Shown: piece after piece, positions 1 through 10,300 of the stretch | Layout of the letters: each line of letters starts with the position of its first letter | Numbering within the stretch: the stretch's first letter is position 1 | Source: Elysia marginata | Taxonomy: Eukaryota; Mollusca; Gastropoda; Plakobranchidae | DNA length: 20,402 nt | Direction: 5' to 3' | Assembly: GCA_019649035.1 (NCBI GenBank) | Contig: BMAT01013269.1 | Coordinates: forward strand, 272,700 to 293,101 | Made by a program: the position numbers and the translations under genes | Notes under the pieces: model-generated | Told to the model about the DNA's origin: nothing | The model's database searches: none | What the model saw: the letters and a program-made list of their open reading frames with translations, nothing else

Positions 1-23
1 ACACGTGTTTTGTTAATCGAATG

Positions 24-29
24 AATAAA
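24..29 (+). terminator. Possible poly(A) signal of an upstream + strand gene
   Basis: AATAAA is followed about 25 bases later by a G/T-rich run (GTTGTTGTTTTTGTTTTG, from 54), the usual layout of a cleavage site. No coding sequence is visible in the few bases before it, so this is weak. Confidence 0.2.
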
Positions 30-239
30 ACTATGTAATACAGTACGCCTAACGTTGTTGTTTTTGTTTTGTTTTTCCTAATACAACAAGTACACTTGTA
101 AAATTTTTGTGAATAGAAACGTTCTCCTCTCCCTCTGTGCAGCCCAGACAAGCGTCAAGCTTCGGTGATCACTCAAACAGCTGGTTCTGCCTGGCATCAT
201 ACCATACAACTCAATCCTAGACTTGTGGCAGCACCGTTA

Positions 240-480
240 GTGCATTAAAAATAGAACAGGCGCACCTCGTTTTCAACCAATGAAATTTCGCCTCTCCCTC
301 TCACCCCGCCCCTGTGTTTCATCACGGCCAAGGCTGAGGCTTCGCTCGGTCAAGTCATGTGATCTCGCCATCGGCTGATCGACGGCAAGCGCCCACAATC
401 CGACATAACCCGCCGTAGCGGCCAATCTAGATCAAAGGAACCCTACGAATAAGGGCTTCGTCTAGTATTTTAGGTTGCTC
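240..480 (+). promoter_or_regulatory. Candidate proximal promoter (CCAAT box, GC box, E-box)
   Basis: This is the most GC-rich part of the 5' flank. It holds a CCAAT box (277-281, CAACCAATGA), a GC-box-like CCCCGCCCC (304-312) and an E-box GTCATGTGAT (354-363). The arrangement fits a TATA-less metazoan promoter lying about 0.7-0.9 kb before the start codon. The transcription start cannot be placed from sequence alone. Confidence 0.35.
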
Positions 481-614
481 CAGTGATAACGAAATCAGTT
501 GTTTATTGCACCTCAAGAGCATCAACATTAAATTTCATTTTCAGTTTGGTGAATGATTTTCCTTTGGATTACCCACCGCAACAAGTCGTTCAACACACAA
601 AGAAGCCGAACAAG
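440..614 (+). other. Putative non-coding first exon, followed by intron 1 (615-1104)
   Basis: A consensus-like donor CAAG|GTAGAG at 614 lies downstream of the candidate promoter and pairs with the acceptor at 1104. The 5' limit at 440 is arbitrary. The stretch has no long ORF. Only RNA data could confirm it. Confidence 0.3.
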
Positions 615-616
615 GT

Positions 617-1025
617 AGAGTCTAGATTCTAGACCTGAAGGGCCGTAAAGATGGACTTTGGACCCTTAGCCGCATTCTCGGAAAAATGACTTATAGTTTA
701 GGATTGAAAGTCTCACCTAGGCGACATCATTTAGCCCTTTCAATAAAAGTTTAGAATCTAGATTTTGATTTAGATGACTAGATTTAGATTAGACCTACAT
801 CTAGATTAGATGTATCAAAGATATTTAGAATCTAGAAAATCTAGATAGATCTCGAGTCTAGAATTAGTTAGAACTGAGGCAGGATTATTATTTGGAATCC
901 AAAAAATATTATTATTTGGTCTCCAGACCCGAGCCGTAGATTCTAGCAACTAGATTCTAGATCTAAATTAATCTATTCTAGATCTAGGCCCTAGATGTAG
1001 GTTTAGATATAGATCTAGATCTCCG
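617..1025. repeat. CTAGATCTAG-rich low-complexity block in intron 1
   Basis: The words TCTAGA, CTAGATT and TAGATCTA recur many times in both orientations (the core is self-complementary), interrupted by AT-rich spacers. No regular period is visible, so this is a diffuse cluster rather than a tidy tandem array. A second block of the same words lies at 12354-12725. I associate such words with gastropod genomes, an impression from memory. Confidence 0.7.
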
Positions 1026-1104
1026 TGACAGTTTATGGCAAATAGATTGACATGATTATAAGACTTCATTTTGCATTTATATCTTTTTACCATCTCTACT
1101 TCAG

Positions 1105-1194
1105 ATTCTGACGACTAGGCAAAGACTACAGAAGTGAACAAATTGAAGAACGCTAAAGATTCTGGGGTGATCAAAAGGATCGGTCCCCAGTATC
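1105..1194 (+). other. Lpin: 5' UTR part of the first coding exon
   Basis: A pyrimidine-rich acceptor (CATCTCTACTTCAG) ends at 1104. The 90 bases that follow contain no ATG and an in-frame TGA at 1168-1170, then the lipin start codon. The exon boundary is inferred from the acceptor only. Confidence 0.55.
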
Positions 1195-1380
1195 ATGAGT
1201 TTAGCATTTGTTGGGCGTATTGTTCAAAGCTTAAAAGGTTTCTACAATGGAATCAACCCAGCAACACTCACTGGAGCTATTGATGTCGTCATCGTTAAAC
1301 AACCAGATGGCACTTATCACTCATCCCCATTTCATGTGCGCTTTGGAAAACTTGGTGTTCTCCGGTCAAGAGAAAAAGTG
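1195..1380 (+). CDS. Lpin: Lipin coding exon 1: start codon and first half of N-LIP (residues 1-62)
   Basis: Encodes the start of the N-LIP domain, with the family hallmarks [21 protein letters not shown] and [18 protein letters not shown]. The donor is GTG|GTACGT and the exon ends in phase 0. The mature exon probably also carries 90 nt of 5' UTR from 1105. No upstream ATG lies between 1105 and 1194, so no uORF is apparent in this exon. N-LIP packs against C-LIP and is required for phosphatase activity in lipins. Confidence 0.95.
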
Positions 1381-4300
1381 GTACGTTTTTTTCGTAGGTT
1401 TTCACAATATAACATCATGTTTTTATTATATGATATTAACATAAGACACTTGACCAGTTGTCTAAACCGAAAAATTCTTTAAAAATATGCTTACAAGTTG
1501 TAGATTTCACCAACTCCCACCCTGAGACAATGTTAACATGTATGATTCTGTTTGTGTAATTTTAAAAATGGTTGTAAACATTTTCTTAAGCAAACTGCTT
1601 CTTATTGTTTAGTTTAAAAACAACAACAGTAAAAATGATTTTTTAATTGTTATCACTCAGTTCCATGTGCCACTTTTGTGACTAGTGCCGGTTTAAGATG
1701 TATATAATATATTTTTTTTTCTTATAAATCTCATCATTCAGGTGGACATCGAAATCAATGGAGAGCCCATTGAGCTTCAGATGAAATTAGGAGAGGCTGG
1801 GGAGGCATTCTTCGTCCAAGAAATCGAATCTGAAGAGGAGGTTAGAATACTTTTTCATTGTTACTCATTGTTTTATCTTACCGATGGAAAACATTTTAGG
1901 ATGCTTGGTTTCCAATGAATTTATTAATTAATGTTACTTCCCAAAACTTGTTAACTGTTAAATTAAAATGAAAATCCTAAATATGGGAATTTTAATGATT
2001 GAAAAACAAAATAAAGTATTAAATTAAAGTGTTTGTAGTGGTCATGCTTATTTTTTTTCTATCTCTATAATTTGCAATACTTCATTTTGTAAAACCTCTA
2101 TAATACGATGGTATTGTTCCTAAAAAGATTGTAGCATACATTGTTGTGATCAATCTTTTTTTTTCCGATTTGTCTATGTAGGAAGATGTTCCTGAATACC
2201 TGGCCACATCACCTTTACCGCATGGCGAGTCCCTTATGGAGGCAGGAGTCAAAGAGCTCCACAGGCAGGTGGCGCAAGAAGAAGGGGCAGAGGCTTCTAT
2301 GGAGCCAACGGCTTTTCAGCCACACCCGAACCACTACAATCTGCACGCCAAGCGCAGCAGTCAGAGCAGTAGCAGCGTCGCAGGTAGTCCAAGGGACCTG
2401 GCTGTTGGTGGCTTCTACCCAGCAGGCCCGACAGCTCACCTAGAAATTGGGGCCAATGGAAAACCCCGCAGAAAAGTTCTCAAGAAAAAGAAACAGCACC
2501 AAAAGCAGTCGCAGCAAAGCCAGCATCACCACCACCACCACAACCATCATCATCATCATGGTAACCATCATTATCATCAGAAATCTGGGTCGGGCAGACC
2601 AGGGGTCAGGTCAGTTTCCATGCCGGAGGGTGTCACCGAGGAGGCTGTGATGTTTGAAATGGAGGAGAGCACCAGCGACGAGTCGGTCAACTCCTATGAT
2701 GAACACAACAGCACACCCTCCGCTGATGCCCTGAACATATCAGGACTGCGTTGCTTGAGTGGTCTGCACAGCACGAGTTCACCAAACGTTCCCGATCTGA
2801 AGCTTAATATTGACAATGCTGAAGGCGATATGTTACCTGACATGCAGCTTCAAGGCACAACTTCCCACCGGCGTATGAGCTCATTTGGAAGCCCGTCTTT
2901 TATGGCTACTCCATTCAGTGATCCAGAAACTTCTCCCATAGGAAGGTGAGTGGTGTATTTTTCTCCCATTCTTCCTAAATGGAACTTGTTGTTTTAAAGT
3001 TTTTGCAATAAAAAAACACAAAAAAGAGGCAAACATTCGTGTAGCTCCTCGTATCCAAGGTTGGGCAAGTCACACACCCTAGTTTTGAGATATATAAGCA
3101 AATTCGCAACTTAGCCTTTTAATATCTTTTTGTATGTTAAGACTTCTAAATTTGGGCTGTTTACTTCTCCAAGTTTGCTGTTTAATAAAGTGTGAAAAAA
3201 CCCCCAAAATTTTTGTATATTGCACTTGCGCAACATTTTGAGATGGATAGATCTACACAAATGATGATGAAAGAGGTGCTGAACCTGTTATTCTAAGCCA
3301 TGTATGACATTTTTACAGCCTACTGATACATGCCTTGATATTTCACAAATAGTAACACTAACAGTACTTACAGTCACAGTGTACCTCCATCAAATCACCA
3401 AAGATTTGTTTGTGCTCATTCTGGTTTTCAAACGTGTTTATTGGTAACTGGTTTTAAGGTATTAATGTAATCAAAAGGAGGTAAATACACTGCTAGGTTC
3501 AGCCAGAGAAGCTAGACTAGAGAGCTGCAATCTTTGGCCAGGTGTATTAAGTATTATAAATGCAGAGTATTTCATAATTTACTATGCTGTTGTGTGCAAA
3601 ACCTTCCAAAAGCTTGTCCTTTTCTGGCAATCATATTCATTGCTTTCTAACGTATATGGGCAAGGAAGCTCAATAATTATCTAGATAATTAATAAGAAAG
3701 CAATGAAAGTTTAAGACCATGTTGGACTAGCGTTTCTTGCTTAAGTTTGTGTGCCTGAAGCCTTACAAGTCTGTGAGATGCTTTGTTTTCTAGTTTTTAT
3801 CAAGTCTCTCATTCAGGGATGCAAGTTTTCCGATTTTTGCAGGAATCACGATTTTTTAGCTGTTTTCTTTAACCAAAAAAGCAGGAAAACTTGAAAAATA
3901 TTAAGATTTAAATGTTAAAGAAAACACCTTAAATTACAATCAAACACTTCTTTTTAGTTACAGGTAATGAGGTATAGCTGTGTAGGCACTAATACAGAGT
4001 TGTATCTATCTCTTTGAATTGGTCCATCAAAAGTTCTACCTGTATAAAGGCACTTACAGAGTAAAATTTTCCTGCTTTTTTAGCATGAGCCGCTCGCATC
4101 CCTGTCTTATTTATAGTCCGCCAAATGACCACTATAAATTGTGTAGACCCATGCATGATGTTCTGATGTCTTAAAATTTCTTTATCCCAATTGTATCAAA
4201 CAGTCCTCGAGTATCTCGCCCGTCCACCCCAAAGAGTGACACAGAAGTCGACAAACAGCATGTGGAAGAAAGCCAGACGTCCGCCCTCATGGAAAACAGT

Positions 4301-7300
4301 GCCACCTGGGCCTGGGGCATGTTCCCCACAAACCTGGAGGCGGCTCTGCCACAGCAAGCCCACGAGCAGGGAGATAACGTCGATGCTTCAGCGTCTGCCG
4401 CACAAGAGAAAGGTGCTGCTCAGGCTGTTGTGCAGATTGTAAAGGACGAGGCAACGGCTGGCAAAGAGGATAGTGATCATACTGGTGGGTAGTCTGCTTT
4501 CCTGCATTTCTTAAAACAGTGCCAGGATCTTTTTCTTAGCTCTAATCATCACCTTTTTCTATTTCTATTATATTGTTTTTCTCAATTTCAGAAATCTATC
4601 AGAAAAAAGGTCCATTTCTTCAGCTCTGTTTGTCTGACAAGCTAATGTTTATTACTCATCACCTGAATGCCAGAGGTTGAGGATAGAATGTTACACAGTA
4701 GAACCCCCTGAGGCAACACTTTTAAGGGAAACTATTGCTTTTACTCTGTTAGGCAGTTCCATTTAGTATTTCTTTATATTTTTGTAATGGTTAAAGTCAA
4801 CTGTTGCTTGAAGTCAAGTCAACACATTTTTTCAGCCCTGATGTGTTTGAACTTCCAGCTGTTAATGATTATTTAATACATTTATATACTTGATTGTCTC
4901 TATATTTTATAATGACCTCAAGTCTTATTCAGATAATTTGACCCGTAACGTTTGTTCCCTGTCTGTTTTGTGTGAGACCTAATTGTTGTTAAACTTCTGC
5001 AGCGAAGAGTTCGGGTGGCTTCATGTCTATATGGAACAAGACGCCCTCATCCTCCTCATCTCAGGCTCCCTCCAAGTCAACCTTAGAGGGCATTTACCTG
5101 GACGACCTTACCAGCATGGATGACCCAGAGATGGCCAGAATTTATTTGGGACAGCCAAGGTCAGTAGATGTGGCGTAGCAGCTAAATTTTTTCCTCAGAA
5201 ATAACTCTATAAAAACGAACTCTAACGCAAGTTTGCATTAAAAAAATCTCAGTAATGCATTTTACACATAAGAACAATTATGATGTAAAATACTGAATGG
5301 CTACAAATAATATAAAGGAATGGCTTGCTTATTTTATTCTTATGTATTCTAAATGGTTACAGAAAAATTTTAAAAAAATTGTTTTTTAAATACCTTACGA
5401 GTCCAAACAGAAATCAATAGAAGTAGCAAGTGTAAAAAATGGTTGCGCTGTGTCCTTAACCAAGATATGATGTACATTTGGAGAGTGTTTGGACGATTAA
5501 ACTTTTTATGAATAGACTTGTGAGGTAAAGTTTTGATCAGTCAAAATGTAATGCCTTGACTACTGAAGCTGATGTGATTTTGTCTTTGTGTTTATTGTGC
5601 CACCCATACAGAGAGAAAGAAGATGACACAGAGTCCGGGCGCGGCCAGTCTCTCCCCCAGTCTCCCAACTCTGTGGAGGGGGCCATCGGCGGACCCTCTG
5701 TGAGCTTCACCATGTCCGAGGTGAGACACCTGGGCCCCGTCGCGCTCTCCCTGTGCGGCGGACTCCATGACCCGGAAACCCTCACGCTCGACAAGTTCAT
5801 GCAGAAGGTGGTCACGTTTGAAGATCTGGCTCAGAACCCAAACATCACGTCCAATCCGGATCTTGTGGTCAAAATTCATGACAAGTAAGCTGTTGAATGA
5901 TATACAGTAGAATATTTCTAAACTTCCAATTCATGAAACGAAACTAGATATAAAACAAACCACTGGATAAGATCAAAGTAGTCTTATGATGCCCAAATGG
6001 CAAATTCCCTTTCATAAATCACCCAGGCTAACCCAAATTTTGCTGAAAAAAAAAGTTTTTGGAGTCTCTTGAATTTTTACTGTAAGTTTATTTGGCTCTG
6101 TTTCTGAGTTTTTCTCCCTCTCTCTCTCTCTTCCTATCCTCTACCTCCTATCTGTCTATATGTAACTTAGTATCTAAGATTTTGATATAGCTGTAGCAAT
6201 TCTTGCTAATTTTTTGACTGATTAAAAAAAAATTGATACTGAAGTCACTCACAAACACTGCTATAAGTCCTGAATTATTCTATTAGCTTATTTCTCTGCT
6301 TGCATATTGGCTTCAGCATGAAACTGTAAATATCAGAAAATCAATTGCAAACTATGGATGTATTAATAAGGCTACTTTGATTGAAATGTTTTCAGATTTT
6401 ACAACTGGACCACAGCAGCTCCCATGGTGCTTTCTCAAATCGTCTTCCACAAGCAGCTTCCTGATGTAAGTTAGGTTTAATTTCTGTCCTCAACCTGTTC
6501 CATACACGTTTCTCGTATTTTGACTTTCGGTATGTGTATCACTGTAAATGTTGGGTATATTTGCATTTGAATAATAATAAACCTTTATTTCTCATATCTG
6601 TAACTTCTGTTCAATAAAGAAATCACCGCCTGCTGCAGAAGTATAATATATATTTTTACTTCTTTTTTTTATTCTTTGATTGTTCTTATTCTTAAATTTC
6701 GCTTTATGTACCTTATCAAAAGCAGCACATTTTTAAATCCCTGTATACTTGCACCCTTTTCACCTTGTCTTTTAGACCTTCATTTGGAGTGCTCCGGTGG
6801 TTTTATAAAATAATAATTGTACATAGCTATTTATAATCCCTTCTGAATTCTTACACTTTGGGGTTTACGGTCTCATCTGTTTTGTATATTTATATAGTGA
6901 ATGCTTTTCCTAAATGTGCTAGCCAGTTTATATATTAATGCTCAAAAAGCAAGCCAAAACGGTTGGTTATAATATACACACATGTTCATCTGTATGCAGG
7001 TGAGAAGGGAAATTTAAATACTGCTTGTAAAAGAAGTTGTGTGATCAAAAGAAAAATATTTTGGTAATACATCACGCCTACTTTTCTTTGCTTGCATGTC
7101 CTCCTGCAGACATCTAAGGTAAGCAGGAAACTATGAAACATCTCGGAGCTTAAACTCACCATGTACATACCATCTTATTTTCCCCATTTGCTGTGATCCT
7201 GTCAATATTTTACAAACTCGGTATTTCAAATAAAAGGGATAGTAATCTGATTTGACTAGTTCTCAAAATGAGGGTGCTACGTATTCTACTTAAGAGTCCT

Positions 7301-10300
7301 AAAACACCACCAACCTTATTTTCCATCAACAATACAATTTGTGTCTGGAATAACGAAGATATCATCAGAAATAATCAATCACTCTTTATGATACAGCTTA
7401 TTCGAAAGAGAAAATCCAAAGATGCAAAATTGTCAGCTCACAAAAAAAAAAAATTTAATAAAATCTGTGAGAAAACACAAGAAGTGATCTGAAGATCAAG
7501 AAAAGAACAAAGGCACCTCTAGAAAACAGTACAGACAAGCCTTTCCAGGAAGCTTCAAGTTTTAAATAAATTATGTTCAGCAATGCTTGAAAGAAAGCTC
7601 ATTAATTTAATAATTATTTGTTTTGTAATCATTCCTAAATTGTGGGATGTCACACATTTTTAGTTTGGTGTAAAAAGTCTTTTAGACCGAGGTAGAATTT
7701 TCTCCTTTTCTTTAGTTTTGAGTTTTAAAAAAAAGTTCCTTTCGGTTTAGTACAGAGTGGGGATAGTTTCTAGCAATTTTTAACGGCTGAGAAAATTCAG
7801 TGTCAGTCACTTTGAATGTTGAGGTTGTCACTTCATTTGTAGAGGAAACTTTCTTTTTTAGTTCATGAAGGTCTATAATTGGTTGTAAAACTTAAATGTA
7901 AAAAAAAAAAGGTGCAATTTCTTTATCCTCTAAGAGGGAAAAGGTGCAATGTTAGGGTATTTTTTATATTAAATAATCATTAATTTTTTTGTTCTTGACC
8001 AAGCAATCAAAATATTGTTTTGATCCGTTCTTTCTCCTGGATTGTTTTTAGAGAGGGTTAAAAGAAGTAAAGGGAGAAAGTGTTAACTACCAAAAAAAAA
8101 CAAAAAAACCCTTTAAAAAGCTTTTGCAGTTGCATCCTGTGCTTTTAAAGAACAATCACATTTATGCGCTCCAAACCTTTGCTTCCCTGTGCTTTTGAGG
8201 AAAAAAAAAGTTCATCATGCATTAAAGCACTTTTTTCTATGTATGTTTGTGTTTTAGGGATACCGTTTGAAATGAATAATTCAATTGGTATATGTGGGCC
8301 AAATTTTGATTATGAATTATCAATTTCAAGGGGGATTTTGCTTTTTTATTTTTTTCACCAGCGATAGCCTTACCTTTTAGCTCTTTTCTCACAGGATTTC
8401 ATTCTAGGATTGTAGTGAACAAGAAATCTGGTTTTTTTTTTCGTTCCTTGCTTTTTGAAACAGTGGGATAATTACGTTAAATTGATTTGTAACCAGCCTT
8501 TCATTATCTTTTACAAAAAAAAAAATCCCTCCCAAAACAAGGCGTCATAATAAATAAGTGCTTTTTATCCTTGTCCTTGCAAGCTGGCTATGTATCATTT
8601 TATATCCTACTACATGTACTAAAATGTTAATTATTTTTGATACTGAGTCAACAAGTTTTAACATTTAGGAATCACGTTTGAGAAAGAACCTCATTTTCTT
8701 GCAACTAGTCTAAATGAGTGACATGTCAGAATGTTATTTGCGAAAATACTTTTTGAAGGTAGACATTCTTATCTCTGTTACATTTAGAAAGAAGGTATAA
8801 TTTATTTCCAGAAAATTTTGGTAATTGCGTGTAATTTTTAACCCCTAGCCCTAAAAGCTCAGAAAAAGTCATTGTTAAAAAAAAAATTAAAAATATTAAT
8901 GCCTTATGTAAGGAAATTTGTACTATCTGGTTTATTTGTAGAAGATGTGAAATGTTTCTAGATCATTGGGTACACTCAAAGGGAAGCAAAGTGCACTTGC
9001 TCAAAACGCGTTGAATGAGATTTATAGTTGAGCCACACCTTTTGTTTCACTACTTTAATACACACTCTTAGTACATTCACACAATTTGATATTTCTGTTT
9101 TTTTCCTGTATTTGCTTCCCAATCATTTTTTCAAAACTTTAAAATTAAGTATTCCAACATTTTTTTTTGTATTCACAGCCTGCTGTGAAGGACCTGGAAA
9201 AGGAGCACATGCCCAAGAAAAAGAAGAAGAAAGGTTGGTTCTCGTGGGGTCGGTCTTCAGAGGCAGCAGAGGAAGATGCTATGGGTACCATGTCTGGTAC
9301 AGGGGAGAACACTGCAACCACCCCTACAGCAGCTGATCCGTCTAAATCTATGTCTTCCTCCACTGTGACTACAGAAATGGTAGAGCAAGAGGTAAGACGG
9401 TCACAATTCTACAGATAGTCAAGTGGTATTTCAAACTAGGTCTTCTGAAGTTACTGATTAAACAGACCAATGTGTCTTCCTAGCACAATTTCAATGACTC
9501 TTTGGTTGTATATGATGAAGTGCATTATAAATGCGAAAAAAATAAAAGTTTCATTTTACCAATGGTAATTGGTATATAATTAAACTTTTCAGCATGTCCT
9601 TCACAGTTTACCATAGTTATATTTTCAGTTAGTTTTTTTCTCCGTTTTATTCATTCTATTCTTTATATATCTGCTACGAGTATGAGCAGACTTAATATTA
9701 ACTGTTGTAGGTCTACTCTTATTTAAGCTATCCTCCTTCATATTTTCAGGCGGATTCCCAAGCTTCCCCAGTAACATCACCTGGTTCCACCCCTCCCAAT
9801 AGTAATAAAGGAACACCTCGCAAGCACCGCCAACACAGGTAAGGCTTTTGAAAAGCTAAAACTGTTCTTCCACTTGTCTTGTGATACTAGTTTATGTTTT
9901 TAGCAGTCAGAATCACTGGTACAGCTAAAATGGTTCTAGAAACGGTCACTGCTATTCATTTCGTTTCCAGCATAGAAGCCAATCCTTTTTTGCTTTTGAG
10001 TTTTAGAAACCTTGGTATCATCTCAATTTATCTGAAATGAAGAAAAGTTCAGACACAGTAATGAAGCTGATTTTTTTTATTCAAATTTAAGATTTGTCAT
10101 TATCATAACACTTACTATAGCTGATGTTGATATTTTCCATCATTGAAAATTGCTCCTGAAGGTTCTTTTAGAACATTATTCCCCATCAAGAGCTAGTTTG
10201 CAGCAAAGGTGAATCGAAAAAAAAAAAGGTTTGACTTTAAAACATTTTTTCCGTATATTTACTCAATCCCTCCAGGGCTAACAAAGAAGAAACAACAACG

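Larger units (their letters stand above)
2946..4203 (+). other. Intron 3 (contains transposon copy 1 and an inverted repeat)
   Basis: A 1258-base AT-rich intron with GTGAGT donor and CAG acceptor. No further coding exon is evident. It contains the hairpin-forming inverted repeat at 3636-3707 and the 291-base terminal-inverted-repeat element at 3814-4104, which ends only about 100 bases before exon 4. Confidence 0.8.

Noticed and set aside
6614..6619. AATAAA in intron 7 as a premature poly(A) site giving a short lipin
   Set aside because: AATAAA words are frequent by chance in this AT-rich intron and no terminal exon structure is visible.
7268..7492. 74-codon ORF in intron 7
   Set aside because: Lys/Ile/Asn-rich composition is typical of AT-rich noncoding DNA, it has no family motif, and exons 7 and 8 join without it.
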